Assembly (NCBI GenBank): GCA_003134765.1
Contig: PLCM01000029.1
Coordinates: forward strand, 34,943-92,882
DNA from: Spartobacteria bacterium
Lineage (GTDB): Bacteria > Verrucomicrobiota > Verrucomicrobiia > Chthoniobacterales > UBA10450
Direction of reading: 5' to 3'
Length of the DNA stretch: 57,940 nucleotides
In this document: piece by piece, positions 41,850 to 52,184 of the stretch
Layout of the letters: the number at the start of each line of letters is the position of its first letter
Numbering within the stretch: position 1 is the stretch's first letter
Program-made: the position numbers and the translations under genes
The notes under the pieces: model-generated
Databases searched by the model: none
Told to the model about the DNA's origin: nothing
The model's input: only the letters and a program-made list of their open reading frames with translations

Positions 41850-42326
41850 TTATTGCCCCGGAGCGGGCACGGGCAGCTCGGCGGGCGGCAGATCCTCCGG
41901 CGGAGGAACCAGGCGCGGATCGGTCGAATTTAGATTGAACTGCTCGACGGCCGGCTGACTGGACGGGGTTGCAAGTCGATCGGTCTTCGGGGCGGACACG
42001 GCGGCGATGAGGGCGGAGGAGGCGGGCCGAATTTCTTCGCTGGACACGTACCCCTGTTCGCCGGTCGCGACCACTTCCACCTTGCTGTAGCCGAACGAGG
42101 GCCGAATCAACTTTACGACCGTCTCTTTCGAAAGTGTTTTGTCCGGATCGCGGCCCGCCTGCGGTCCGCGATGGAAGAACGCCGCCGAATCCGCAGTGAC
42201 AACGAAAAGTTTCGCGTCGCTCTTCGCTGTGGTCCGGGTGGACTGGGCCGTTTTGTTCGTGCTGGAACAGCCGGTGAAAGAGATCACAAGCAGGGCTGCG
42301 GCGGGGAGCAAGCGAGAGTAATTCAC
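41850..42326 (-). CDS. Lipoprotein with possible SH3-like domain
   Basis: A 158-residue protein with a lipoprotein signal ending SFTGC. Residues 40-100 (FFHRGPQAGRDPDKTLSKET, then GYVSSEEIRP) resemble a bacterial SH3 repeat, ending with the usual G-x-V-hydrophobic strand. The tail is proline-rich (PPPEDLPPAELPVPAPG). It probably sits in the envelope; no function is assigned. Confidence 0.7.
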   Translation of the reverse strand: MNYSRLLPAAALLVISFTGCSSTNKTAQSTRTTAKSDAKLFVVTADSAAFFHRGPQAGRDPDKTLSKETVVKLIRPSFGYSKVEVVATGEQGYVSSEEIRPASSALIAAVSAPKTDRLATPSSQPAVEQFNLNSTDPRLVPPPEDLPPAELPVPAPGQ

Positions 42327-42356
42327 TCTGCAAATCTAAGCACGCGGCGCGCCACG

Positions 42357-42794
42357 TTACTTGTAGGAATAGACCAGACAAACCGTGGACGGTTCACCTT
42401 CCAACAGACTGACCGCCACAAAATATTGGCCGCTCACGGTGGGCGAAAACCCAGCCGAGGCGCGTTCGCCTTCATTATAACTCTCGGTCGCCATCGGCTT
42501 GCCGCCCTCATCATAAACCGCGACCGAGATCTTTTTCGCCTTGGCATTCGCGGCGGCCGCGGAAAACCAGTACTGGTTTCCCGCGTAAAGATTTACCGCG
42601 ATGACCGCGCGCTCGGCCGGTTTGATCAGTCCGGCCCAATGACCATCCCGCAGTTTGAAGCCGTCATTTGTGAAAGCACCGGTGAGGTCGAGCACCTGTT
42701 TGTGGGCCTCCACTTCCTCGTCGCTTTCCGCCCAGACAAAGGCAGTGACGGCGAAGAAGGCCAGGCCGGCAAGAATCAGGGCGCGCTTTCTCAT
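42357..42794 (-). CDS. Secreted protein of unknown function
   Basis: A 145-residue protein with a signal peptide (ALILAGLAFFAVTAFVWA). The mature part is beta-rich and ends FSPTVSGQYFVAVSLLEGEP followed by CLVYSYK, similar to pre-peptidase C-terminal (PPC) domains that often bind substrates or assist secretion. The start overlaps the upstream gene's stop (ATGA), so the two are co-translated. Confidence 0.68.
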   Translation of the reverse strand: MRKRALILAGLAFFAVTAFVWAESDEEVEAHKQVLDLTGAFTNDGFKLRDGHWAGLIKPAERAVIAVNLYAGNQYWFSAAAANAKAKKISVAVYDEGGKPMATESYNEGERASAGFSPTVSGQYFVAVSLLEGEPSTVCLVYSYK

Positions 42795-43603
42795 TTCGCG
42801 TCCCCCTTGCTCTGAATCTCTTCCATTAATTTGCTCACGGCTTCATTGAGCTTCTTCACTTCGTCGAGACTCGGGCCTTTTCCGGATTGGAACGCGACCA
42901 GTTTCTCGATGCCGGTGAGTTGTTCATTCACGCTTTTGACCAGCGGTTCGCTGCGCAGGTCCATGCTGATGTCGTTCATTTTCGCGTGGATAAAGCTCAC
43001 CACCGCGGGTTGCCGGAGCACCTTGGCGCTTTGCTCATCGTAATTCTTGATAACCGACGCGCTCACTGCCTGCGTCCCGCGGATCCAGCCGCCGAGACTG
43101 ACCAGAATTACGAGGTCCTGGTCGCGGTGCGATTGCATGGACGTTTTCACTTCGTTCTGGGTCGCTTCGAGTTCTTCATGGAGCGCGTCCCATTCGCTGC
43201 TCTCGGCAAATTCGTTGATGCTGTTCCCGCGGCTGAGCACGTTCTCACTCACCCCGAGCGCCTTCGCGAGCTTGATGATGTCCGTGCCGATGTTCTTCAC
43301 CTGCTGGCTGTCCTGGGCTTCGACGGCGATGAAACCGTCCGCGATCAGCCCGCCGAGATTGAGCGCGATCTGCGCGCGATTCCGGTAGGTCATCGGAATC
43401 GGGGTCCGGTATTGTCCGGCCCAATCCGGCTTGCCCGGTTTCTCGAGGGCGGCGAAAAGCTCGCCCGGGGTGGGAATGGTGAGCGAATCGATTTTGATCG
43501 CTTTGGCCAATTGGTCCTGTGAAAGGGTCGCGGGCTCTGCCGCGATTCCAATCGACCCGCCGGCGAGGCAAATCACCGCTCCAGTGGCGATCCAAAATCT
43601 CAT
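42791..43603 (-). CDS. Secreted protein of unknown function, 270 residues
   Basis: The start before RFWIATGAVICLAGGSIGIA gives a signal peptide; the open frame upstream runs through a family C palindrome and is rejected. The mature protein is mostly helical and hydrophilic. It ends with a probable coiled coil (DEVKKLNEAVSKLMEEIQSK). No known domain is recognised. It overlaps the next secreted protein gene by 4 bases; both may act together in the periplasm. Confidence 0.68.
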   Translation of the reverse strand: MRFWIATGAVICLAGGSIGIAAEPATLSQDQLAKAIKIDSLTIPTPGELFAALEKPGKPDWAGQYRTPIPMTYRNRAQIALNLGGLIADGFIAVEAQDSQQVKNIGTDIIKLAKALGVSENVLSRGNSINEFAESSEWDALHEELEATQNEVKTSMQSHRDQDLVILVSLGGWIRGTQAVSASVIKNYDEQSAKVLRQPAVVSFIHAKMNDISMDLRSEPLVKSVNEQLTGIEKLVAFQSGKGPSLDEVKKLNEAVSKLMEEIQSKGDAK

Positions 43604-43668
43604 GTGAGCCAGATTATCCGCGGCTGCGGGGATTTGCCAATGGGAATGTGGGCCCCTGACTTTGAACG

Positions 43669-43758
43669 GGTAGGGGCGCCGCGCTGCGGCGTCCTTAAAA
43701 CGGCTGAAAAGAAAGGTGTGCCCAAGATTCACGGACACCGCAGCGCGACGTCCCTACC
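43669..43758. repeat. Family C palindrome, copy 4
   Basis: GGTAGGGGCGCCGCGCTGCG faces CCGCAGCGCGACGTCCCTACC-type sequence. It lies between divergent genes, away from any stop codon. Confidence 0.85.
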
Positions 43759-43800
43759 AAGCCTGCCGCAAAACAAATTTGCGCCAGTGGCGCAAGCTGA

Positions 43801-45098
<1,298 letters not shown>

Positions 45099-45099
<1 letters not shown>

Positions 45100-45449
45100 T
45101 GGAAAATCCGAGCTACGGCGATTTCCGCGCAAGGCGTGAAGCTACGGTCTGGCAGCGCCTCAACAGCGTCCTCCGCATTCTGCTTTTCCTGGCGGTCGTA
45201 CTCGTGATCGTGAGTCTGTTTCTCCCGCCCTACAAAAAACTTACCCAAAGCCGGACCGAAATCGAGAACCTGCAAAGCCAGGTGAACGACCAGAAGATGT
45301 TGCTTGCGCGCCAGACGCGGGAAGTGAATCTGCTCAAGACCGACCCGACCTACCTCGAGACGATGGCGCGCGATCGGCTCGATTTAATGAAGGAAGGCGA
45401 AACGATCTTTCGCCTCGAGCCTCCGCCGGCAGCGAAGGGGAAGCCCTAA
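45099..45449 (+). CDS. DivIC/FtsB-like septum formation protein
   Basis: A 116-residue single-pass protein: cytoplasmic N-terminus, one membrane helix (about 27-44, LLFLAVVLVIVSLFLPP), then a coiled coil (SRTEIENLQSQVNDQKMLLA) and a short conserved tail (MARDRLDLMKEGETIFRL). FtsB/DivIC helps recruit and activate the septal synthase. The position after eno is the same as for ftsB in many bacteria. The start is GTG, overlapping the eno stop. Confidence 0.88.
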
Positions 45450-45458
45450 TTCTTCTCC

Positions 45459-45542
45459 GTCATCCCGAGCGAAGCGAAGCGGAGTCGAGGGACCCCGCGG
45501 CAAGTTATTCGACGGGATCCCTCGACTTCGATCGGGATGACA
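45459..45542. repeat. Family B palindrome, copy 6
   Basis: GTCATCCCGAGCGAAGCGAA faces CTCGACTTCGATCGGGATGAC-type sequence, with an inner stem of AGGGACCCCGCGG and GGGATCCCT. Confidence 0.85.
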
Positions 45543-45554
45543 AGCGACAGCTTT

Positions 45555-45637
45555 GGAGACGGCCTGCCCTCAGGCCGTTGGAACAGTGAGGAAAGCAGCG
45601 CGAAAATCTGAACGGCACGAGGGCGGGCCGTCTCCAT
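45555..45637. repeat. Family I repeat, copy 2
   Basis: It holds GGAGACGGCCTGCCCTCAGG at the left and GGGCGGGCCGTCTCC at the right, forming an inverted repeat upstream of prfB. The related copy is at 11896-11956. Confidence 0.6.
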
Positions 45638-45686
45638 CTGCCGTTGAGATTTGCGCGTGATTGCGAACCCGCGCTACATTCCTCCC

Positions 45687-46830
45687 ATGGCCAACGACGT
45701 TCCGGTGATCGAACCAGAAGCACTCCACTCGCGCGTGCGCGAGTTGCGGAGGTTTCTTTGACGTCCCGAAACTAGAGAGCCAGCTCGGCGCGCTCGAAGA
45801 GCGCATGTCCGCGGTCGATTTCTGGTCGAACCGCGAGCGGGCGCAGGTCGACGTCGAAGAGGTCTCTCGGGTGCGTTCGCTCCTGAATCCGCTGCGCGAA
45901 CTGGAGCGAGCGGTGGCCGATTTCGAGGCGTTGCGCCAGCTCACCGCGGAAGAGTCCGATCCGGCCCATCGCGCGGAAGCGGAAAAGGAAATGGCGACCG
46001 AGCAGGCCCGCCTCATCCATCAACTGGAGGAATTCGAGCTGCGCCAGTTTCTTTCCGGCGAAAACGATTGCGCCAATGCCTTTCTCACGATCCATTCCGG
46101 CGCGGGAGGAACGGAATCGTGCGACTGGGCCGACATGTTATTGCGGATGTACCAACGCTGGATTGAGCGGAGCGGTTTCACTTCCCAAACCATCGATGTG
46201 CAGGTGGGCGAAGAAGTCGGAATCAAATCGACGACCCTGTTAGTCCAGGGCGAATACGCCTACGGGCACTTGAATCCGGAGCGCGGAGTGCACCGGCTCG
46301 TCCGGATCTCGCCCTTCGACGCGAACAAGCGGCGGCACACCTCCTTCGCGAGCGTGGATGTGGTGCCGGAGATCGCGGATTCGGCGCCGATCGATATCAA
46401 CCCGGCCGACATCGAAGTGGATACGTTTCGCGCCGGAGGCAAAGGAGGCCAGAACGTCAACAAGGTGGAGACGGCGGTGCGGATCGTGCACAAGCCAACG
46501 GGCATTGTCGTCGCCTGCCAGGCTGAGCGTAGCCAGGGGCGCAACCGGGAGCTGGCGTTGAAAATGTTGAAAGCGAAACTTTACGAGATCGAACAGGACA
46601 AGAAGCGGGCGGAGATCGATCGGCAATACGGCGAGAAAGGCGACGTGGCCTGGGGCAGCCAGATTCGATCGTACGTTTTCCAGCCCTACCAAATGGTGAA
46701 AGACCACCGCACCGGGGCGGAGACGAGCGATCTCCAGGCGGTGATGGACGGCGACATCGACCTTTTCATCCAGGCGAAATTGCGCGGGCAGAAGGCAAAG
46801 AAAGGCGAGGGGAGCGACAGGGAGATTTAG
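45687..46830 (+). CDS. prfB: Peptide chain release factor 2 with programmed +1 frameshift
   Basis: Terminates translation at UGA and UAA. The gene is read in two frames: 45687-45758 (24 codons, [20 protein letters not shown] onward) reaches an in-frame TGA; shifting by one base at 45759 continues with [20 protein letters not shown] to 46830, giving about 380 residues. The SPF codon-recognition motif ([14 protein letters not shown]) and the GGQ loop ([13 protein letters not shown]) are intact. Autoregulation through the frameshift is established for this family and the sequence shows it here. Confidence 0.96.
45747..45762 (+). promoter_or_regulatory. prfB programmed frameshift site
   Basis: CGGAGG is followed by TTT CTT TGA C. 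The internal Shine-Dalgarno-like AGG lies three bases before the CTT slippery codon, and TGA with a following C is a slow stop, matching the canonical RF2 site. Confidence 0.95.
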
Positions 46831-46851
46831 TCGTCACGCCTAACGAAAGAG

Positions 46852-47006
46852 TGTCATCCCGAGCCGCGCAGACGGCGAGGGACCTCACGGTTGCAATTCT
46901 TGCTATCGCCAAGCATCAAGCGTCCAGTTACGCAGTTCGCCTGTCGTTTCGCGCGAGCGATTGAGCGCTTGCGAGGTCCCTCGCCGTCTGCGCGGCTCGG
47001 GATGAC
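46852..47006. repeat. Family A palindrome, copy 3
   Basis: It begins GTCATCCCGAGCCGCGCAGA and ends CTGCGCGGCTCGGGATGAC, with a second stem of GCGCGAGCGATTGAGCGC type. It separates the convergent prfB and matrixin genes. Confidence 0.9.
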
Positions 47007-47019
47007 ACGCGTTCTAAAA

Positions 47020-48465
47020 CTAATTCGGCGCCGGACTGAGATCGTAGACTTCAACCAGACCGATGCCGGTCGCCCCATTCGCTCCGCGCACGATGGCGGT
47101 GTAGCTGCCGGGAGAGAGCGTGACCTGCAACGCCGATTCGGCCGCTTGCGTAGGCGCCAGGCCTTCCGCCTGGATTTGGGCGGCCTTCGGATGGGTTCCC
47201 CAATTGTCATTGGAATCGACCACGCTGCCGGAAGCATCCCGCAGTTCCACGGTCGGATCACTCAACGCGCCGGTAACTCCCGAGGCTGCCAGCGACTGAC
47301 CGATCGCACGCACGACTACGTCCTTCGTCTGGCTTCCACCGACAATGAATCCGGCGATCAAAACCTGATCGCCGGTCATCACCGGACCGCGGGTCGAGAT
47401 ATTTCCGGCGCGTCCGCCGGTGGTATGCAGATCGTAGAGCTCGACCAGCGCCGTGCCGGTAAGCATGCCGTCGCCGTTATCGAATGACCTGAGCACCACC
47501 GTGTAACTGCCCGGATTCAAGGTCGCCAGGATCGCCGCTTCCTGGCTGTTGGTCGGATCAAGATGGTAACTGGCGACGGTGCTTGCCCACGAATCATCGA
47601 TCCAGTCGTCGCTCGTTGAGATCGTATTGCCGGCGGCGTTGTGCAATTCGATGACCGGATCCTTCAACGCGTTGGTGATGCCGAGGGCCGGCAACGAGTT
47701 CCCGATTCCACGCACGACCACCGTGGCCGGCTGTGAGCCTTGAATAATGAAGCCGCCAATCACCACGTTATTGCCGGTGCCGACGAACGCACGCGTCGAC
47801 AAGTTCACCAGGTTCGGCGCCGGGTTCGCCGTCAGGTAGGCCGGCCCGCTATCGTAGATGCTTTTGGCTCCGTTGATGTCGTCGGGTTGTAACGAATCAA
47901 TCCCGCTTACGACCGAATTCATGATCGCGGTGACCATTTGCGGTGGACTCGCCTGGTCCGGATGATCCAGGCCCAGCACATGGCCGAACTCGTGCAGCGC
48001 GATTCGATGAAAATCCTGGAGCCCGTCCGCCTGCAAGCGCCCGCGATAGGAGTCGAAATCGTAGGCGTTGTTAAAAATGACGTCTGCTTCCATCAGAGTG
48101 GAACCTCGGGGCGTCATCAGGGTCACGGCCAGCGTCCCGCTCCCAAAGGAGTCTCCATAGACGGTGTTCGACATGCTGACCGAGGTGTTTCCATCGTCAC
48201 CCGAGGGAGGCAGGATTGAATTGCGATCGACCGCAAACTGCATGTGGACCAGATATTGGTTCCAGATATTGAGCGCGTCCTCCGCGGAAGCGTTGAGGTT
48301 GGGAAATCCGTCCTGAAAAGGTTGGCGGGGGACGGGGGGAAGGGATAAGTGCATGAGCACGGTGCGGTTCTTGGTCCACGAATATCCTTCGAGCGTGTAA
48401 CCCCGGGAGCGTGGCGACATGGCGACACAAAGACAAAGAAGGATCAGCGAAAGTCTTGTTCTCAC
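47020..48465 (-). CDS. Secreted matrixin-type metalloprotease with repeated C-terminal modules
   Basis: A 481-residue protein. After a signal peptide, residues about 25-205 form a matrixin (M10-like) domain: the zinc site HEFGHVLGLDH uses His158, His162 and His168, with Glu159 catalytic, and the Met-turn is probably in AIMNSVVSG. Two modules of about 130 residues follow (NLSTRAFVGTGNNVVIGGFI and NISTRGPVMTGDQVLIAGFI mark their starts; each ends with GTALVELYDL or GIGLVEVYDL). Similar modules recur in large secreted proteins of Verrucomicrobiota as I recall. Probably degrades extracellular protein. Confidence 0.85.
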   Translation of the reverse strand: MRTRLSLILLCLCVAMSPRSRGYTLEGYSWTKNRTVLMHLSLPPVPRQPFQDGFPNLNASAEDALNIWNQYLVHMQFAVDRNSILPPSGDDGNTSVSMSNTVYGDSFGSGTLAVTLMTPRGSTLMEADVIFNNAYDFDSYRGRLQADGLQDFHRIALHEFGHVLGLDHPDQASPPQMVTAIMNSVVSGIDSLQPDDINGAKSIYDSGPAYLTANPAPNLVNLSTRAFVGTGNNVVIGGFIIQGSQPATVVVRGIGNSLPALGITNALKDPVIELHNAAGNTISTSDDWIDDSWASTVASYHLDPTNSQEAAILATLNPGSYTVVLRSFDNGDGMLTGTALVELYDLHTTGGRAGNISTRGPVMTGDQVLIAGFIVGGSQTKDVVVRAIGQSLAASGVTGALSDPTVELRDASGSVVDSNDNWGTHPKAAQIQAEGLAPTQAAESALQVTLSPGSYTAIVRGANGATGIGLVEVYDLSPAPN

Positions 48466-48495
48466 GAGGGTATTAATCCGTGATGGACGGAAAAG

Positions 48496-49077
48496 TTACG
48501 GTCGATTGTTGTTTTCCACAAGACGGAGTCGCGCTTTCGGATCAAATTTGCCGCCGTTGAACTTGCGGCAGCAATCGAGGCACGCGATTGCCCGTTTGAT
48601 GCGCCGGACACGGGGAAAATCCTTCCCGCACCGGGAACAGCGGTACAAAAACCGGCGCGTCCTCTTCTTTACCGGGAAAGGCAGCGTGTGGCACCGGGCT
48701 TCATCGGCGATGGCGAGATCGTGGCAGGCTTTGCGCCACTCCGCCCCGTGCGGGGAAACGCGACGCCGACCGGCGCGGAATTGCGCGAGCAAATGGGCCA
48801 GCTCATGGCGCAGGGTGCGATCGATCTCGGCGGCGTCATGCTCCCGCAGGCGCGGGTTCAACGAAATCAGGCTTCGGCGTGAATCGGCGCGGCCCGCGGC
48901 GCTGAACAAGCGCGCGTTCCATTCGACGTGAACCTGAAGCGCGAGTTCCGCGGCGTCGAGGTCGGCCAGAATTTCCCGGACTTGCGCTTCCAAAGCGGAA
49001 TCGCGTCCGAGAACCACCGGCGAAAATGCCGGCGGGAAAACGAGATCGAGCTGCTTATGAGTCGTTCGAAGATTCAC
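48496..49077 (-). CDS. SprT-like zinc metalloprotease-type protein
   Basis: A 193-residue SprT-family protein. The active-site motif is HELAH (His91, Glu92, His95), with a later His in SPHGAEWRKAC completing the site. A C-terminal zinc ribbon uses CSRCGKDF and CLDCCRKF. SprT relatives such as Spartan cut DNA-protein crosslinks in eukaryotes; the bacterial role is not established. Confidence 0.85.
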   Translation of the reverse strand: MNLRTTHKQLDLVFPPAFSPVVLGRDSALEAQVREILADLDAAELALQVHVEWNARLFSAAGRADSRRSLISLNPRLREHDAAEIDRTLRHELAHLLAQFRAGRRRVSPHGAEWRKACHDLAIADEARCHTLPFPVKKRTRRFLYRCSRCGKDFPRVRRIKRAIACLDCCRKFNGGKFDPKARLRLVENNNRP

Positions 49078-49107
49078 TCGCGTAACAACGGATTTATACC
49101 ACGGACC

Positions 49108-49287
49108 CTCATCCTAACCTTCTCCCTCATGGAGAAGGAACCCTTCGGCAACCCCTCATATCAATCTTGGTAGGGCGAGACTTGTCGAGCCGCGGGGCTT
49201 TTCGGTGATGCGCTCGGCTCGACAGAGTCTCGCCCTACTAAAACACGACAGCTCCCAGTCCATGAGGGAGAGGGCTGGGGTGAGGGT
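49108..49287. repeat. Family E palindrome, copy 2, with nested insert
   Basis: CTCATCCTAACCTTCTCCCT (left) pairs with AGGGAGAGGGCTGGGGTGAG (right). The family F palindrome (49170-49239) lies between the arms. The rest of the gap between the sprT-like and nifS genes holds no gene. Confidence 0.85.
49170..49239. repeat. Family F palindrome nested in family E
   Basis: GTAGGGCGAGACTTGTCGAG faces CTCGACAGAGTCTCGCCCTAC. The same right arm occurs at bases 1-19 of the window. Confidence 0.85.
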
Positions 49288-49309
49288 CCGCGGTGTTTTC
49301 GAAATATGT

Positions 49310-50485
49310 CTAAACAGTTGCATAACGTTCAGCCTGCGCCTGGGCTCTTGTTCCCCGGATGCGATCGATCACCCGGCCGACGATTGCGCCGGTCCGATCG
49401 ATTTGCTCCTCGGTCGTTTCGCGGCCTAACGAGAAGCGCACAGCCGAGCCGGCCAGTTCCGCCGAGAGGCCCATGGCGAGTAAGACGTGCGACGCCACCA
49501 CCGAGCCGACCATGCACGCGGATCCGCTCGAAGCGCAGACGCCTTCCAGATCGAGCGCCATCAGGATTGTTTCCGAGCTCAGGCCCCCAAAGCTGACGTT
49601 TAACGTATTGGCCAGCTGATTCGAAGCATCGCCGTTCCGGGCCGCGCCCGGACAGGCCGCGCTGATTTGTTGCCATAAACGATCGCGCAAAGCTTCTTCG
49701 CGAGCCTGTTCCGCGACACGGTCGCGCGAAACAAATTCGGCTGCTGCCGCCATCCCGACAATGGCCGCGACATTCTCGGTTCCCGGACGCCGTTGATTTT
49801 CGTGGGCACCGCCAAATTGGAGCGCTTCAATCGGCACCCCGGCGCGCAAATAAAGGAGGCCCGCGCCTTTCGGTCCGTAGAATTTATGCGCGGCGAGACT
49901 CGCAGCCGCACAGCCACTCTTCTCCAAATTCGTTTCCACTTTGCCGAACGACTGCACCATGTCGCTGTGCAGGAGCACGCCCCGCTTCTGGCAAACGCGT
50001 TGAAGTTCGGCCATCGGCTGGAGCACACCCGTTTCGTTGTTCGCGGTCATGATCGAAGCCAGAATGGTGTCGGCGCGAATGGCGTGGGCCAATTCCTCCG
50101 GATCGATCAGGCCCTGCCCGTCTACCGGCAGAAGGGTGACGTCGAACCCTTCCCGGTGGCCGAGGTGTTCGAAGGCGTTGAGGACCGCGTGGTGCTCCGT
50201 GCTGGCGCAAATGAAATGGCGACCTCGGCTCGCGTGGGCGCGGGCGAGCCCGAGCACCGCGAGATTATTCGATTCGGTGCCGCCGCCGGTGAAGATCAGC
50301 TCGTGCGGTTTCGCGCCGAGCAACTCGGCCAGTCGATCGCGGGCGTCGTCCGCGCCGGCCCGGGCTTCGCGCCCGGCGGCATGCACGCTCGAGGGATTGC
50401 CATAGTGCCGCTCGAGAAACGGCTGCATCGCTTCCAGCGCGGCGGAACACAACGGCGTCGTCGCGTTGTAATCCAGATAGATCAT
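49310..50485 (-). CDS. Cysteine desulfurase (NifS/IscS family)
   Basis: A PLP enzyme of 391 residues that takes sulfur from cysteine for Fe-S clusters or thio-modification. Lys201 in AAHKFYGPKGAG binds PLP, STEHHAV and HSDMVQSFGK are conserved, and the active-site Cys lies in SSGSACMVGS near residue 325. The short Cys loop suits the group I (NifS/IscS) type. It lies 15 bases after cysE in the same direction, so cysteine supply and sulfur use are coupled. Confidence 0.92.
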   Translation of the reverse strand: MIYLDYNATTPLCSAALEAMQPFLERHYGNPSSVHAAGREARAGADDARDRLAELLGAKPHELIFTGGGTESNNLAVLGLARAHASRGRHFICASTEHHAVLNAFEHLGHREGFDVTLLPVDGQGLIDPEELAHAIRADTILASIMTANNETGVLQPMAELQRVCQKRGVLLHSDMVQSFGKVETNLEKSGCAAASLAAHKFYGPKGAGLLYLRAGVPIEALQFGGAHENQRRPGTENVAAIVGMAAAAEFVSRDRVAEQAREEALRDRLWQQISAACPGAARNGDASNQLANTLNVSFGGLSSETILMALDLEGVCASSGSACMVGSVVASHVLLAMGLSAELAGSAVRFSLGRETTEEQIDRTGAIVGRVIDRIRGTRAQAQAERYATV

Positions 50486-50500
50486 GGCGGTTTCTCGGCG

Positions 50501-51412
50501 TTACGCGGTGAAATCTCGCGCGCCGGCGCGGCGCTTCGGCACGATCTGGAGCTGTTTCTCCTCGTAATAAACGAGCGAATCCGGCGGCACGCTCTGAATC
50601 AGGAATACATTGCCGCCAATCGTGCTGCGGGCGCCAATCACGGTTTCGCCGCCGAGGACTGTCGAGTTGGGATAGATCGTCACGTCGTCTTCGAGCGTCG
50701 GATGCCGTTTCCCGCCCTTCTTGATTTTTCCATGCTCGTCTTTCTGAAAGCTGCGCGCTCCCAGCGTCACGGCGTGATACAATTTTACCCGCGAACCGAT
50801 CTCGCAGGTCTCACCCACGACCACGCCGGTCCCGTGATCGATGAAAAAATGGGGGCCGATCCTGGCGCCCGGATGGATATCGATCCCGGTGCGGGTATGG
50901 GCCCATTCGGTCATGAGCCGCGGAATCAGCGGCACCTTTTTTTCGTAAAGAAGATGGGCCATCCGCTGGATGGCGATCGCTTCGATCGCCGGGTAGGCGA
51001 CGATGACTTCCTCGTAACTGGTGGCTGCCGGGTCCCCTTCGAAGGCGGCATCGACATCGGTCCAGAGTACCTGGCGCAACCCGCCGAGCTGAGACATAAA
51101 CCAGGTGAGGATCTCATCCGCCTTCGCGTCCGCCACGTCGCGATCGAGTTTGCTGAAGCTCTTGGAAATCTCGGGCTTCATCCGCGCATGAAGTCGTCGG
51201 ATGCGGCTTCGGGTTACATCCGGCAGATCGCTCGAGTCGACGAGCGGTTCTCCGTGGAACCCGGGAAACATCAGGCTCATCAGGTCGATGCACGCCGTTT
51301 CGATCGCCGGCCGTGAGGGAAGCATCGCCGCGGCGTCGAGATAATTGATGCCGCCGCTCTCGGTGTAAGTGCGGAGCAGTTCGGCCGCTGCGTCTGTTAT
51401 CGGCTCATCCAT
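50501..51412 (-). CDS. cysE: Serine O-acetyltransferase
   Basis: Transfers acetyl from acetyl-CoA to serine, the first step of cysteine synthesis. The 303-residue protein has a long helical N-terminal domain and a left-handed beta-helix with hexapeptide repeats; TGIDIHPGARIGPHFFIDHG and GVVVGETCEIG hold the catalytic His and Asp. This longer form (EpsC/SATase type) is common outside enterobacteria. It is the upstream partner of the nifS-like gene. Confidence 0.93.
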   Translation of the reverse strand: MDEPITDAAAELLRTYTESGGINYLDAAAMLPSRPAIETACIDLMSLMFPGFHGEPLVDSSDLPDVTRSRIRRLHARMKPEISKSFSKLDRDVADAKADEILTWFMSQLGGLRQVLWTDVDAAFEGDPAATSYEEVIVAYPAIEAIAIQRMAHLLYEKKVPLIPRLMTEWAHTRTGIDIHPGARIGPHFFIDHGTGVVVGETCEIGSRVKLYHAVTLGARSFQKDEHGKIKKGGKRHPTLEDDVTIYPNSTVLGGETVIGARSTIGGNVFLIQSVPPDSLVYYEEKQLQIVPKRRAGARDFTA

Positions 51413-51465
51413 CGGGCGAAACTATGCGACGGGTGTCCCCGCAATGGAAACGGAAAGTCTCTTGA

Positions 51466-51547
51466 GGTAGGGGCGGCGCGCTGCGCCCTCCGTGCTGTTG
51501 CCGTGCGGGAGCGAAACAAGCGGACGCCGCAGCGCGGCGTCCCTACC
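51466..51547. repeat. Family C palindrome, copy 5
   Basis: GGTAGGGGCGGCGCGCTGCG faces CGCAGCGCGGCGTCCCTACC. It lies between the divergent cysE and PepSY-like genes. Confidence 0.85.
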
Positions 51548-51596
51548 TGAGATTTGTCTCGGCGACGGCCGTGGAACCTTGTATTTCGACGCAACG

Positions 51597-51965
51597 ATGA
51601 AGTTTCTGCGTTCGCTCCATCTCTATCTCGGTTGCCTCTTTGCCCCGATGCTGATCTTTTTCGCGGTTACCGGCTCGTGGCAGCTCTTCAACTGGCACGA
51701 ATCGACGAAAGACAAAACCTACATCGCGCCCCCCGCTTTGGCGGCTCTCTCATTCATCCACAAGGATGCGCACATTCCTGGGACGCCAGGAAGAAAGCCG
51801 ACGCCGCTCCGTTACTTCATGCTCGCGACTGCGTTCGGTCTGGTTACGACCACGATTGTGGGAATCATCATGGCCTACCAATTTAGTCGGCGGCCACTTG
51901 TCGCCACGCTCTGTCTGCTGTTGGGAATCGCCCTCCCGGGATTGCTCCTCTGGATCTACCGGTAG
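51597..51965 (+). CDS. Small membrane protein, PepSY-TM-like N-terminus
   Basis: A 122-residue protein with three probable membrane helices (about 8-28, 72-92 and 98-118). The beginning, RSLHLYLGCLFAPMLIFFAVTGSWQLFNWH, resembles the first helix of PepSY-associated membrane proteins. The frame upstream passes through a family C repeat and is rejected. Function unknown. Confidence 0.65.
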   Translation: MKFLRSLHLYLGCLFAPMLIFFAVTGSWQLFNWHESTKDKTYIAPPALAALSFIHKDAHIPGTPGRKPTPLRYFMLATAFGLVTTTIVGIIMAYQFSRRPLVATLCLLLGIALPGLLLWIYR

Positions 51966-51980
51966 CGCGTGTCCGGTTTT

Positions 51981-52108
51981 TGGGGAGCGCAGGCTGCCAG
52001 CCTGCAGTTCGTGGCAGCCTGCCACGAACATTTCCGGAAACGTTGCGTGTATCCCGGCGCGCAAAATTCCGCCCGGCAAGCTGCCGGGCGGTGCAGGCTG
52101 CACTCCCC
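51981..52108. repeat. Family D multi-stem palindrome, copy 2
   Basis: GGGGAGCGCAGGCTGCCAGC faces GTGCAGGCTGCACTCCCC, with two inner stems: GTTCGTGGCAGCCTGCCACG, and GCCCGGCAAGCTGCCGGGC. It is an inverted version of copy 3. Confidence 0.9.
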
Positions 52109-52184
52109 AGACTGAAACGCCGCGGCGCAATCAAAAATGCGCGCACGACATTCAGAGGAGACGTTTTAGACTAACAGTTCGCCC

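Noticed and set aside
45687..45761. prfB as a broken gene or sequencing frameshift
   Set aside because: The site matches the programmed RF2 frameshift in every element, so the interruption is expected.
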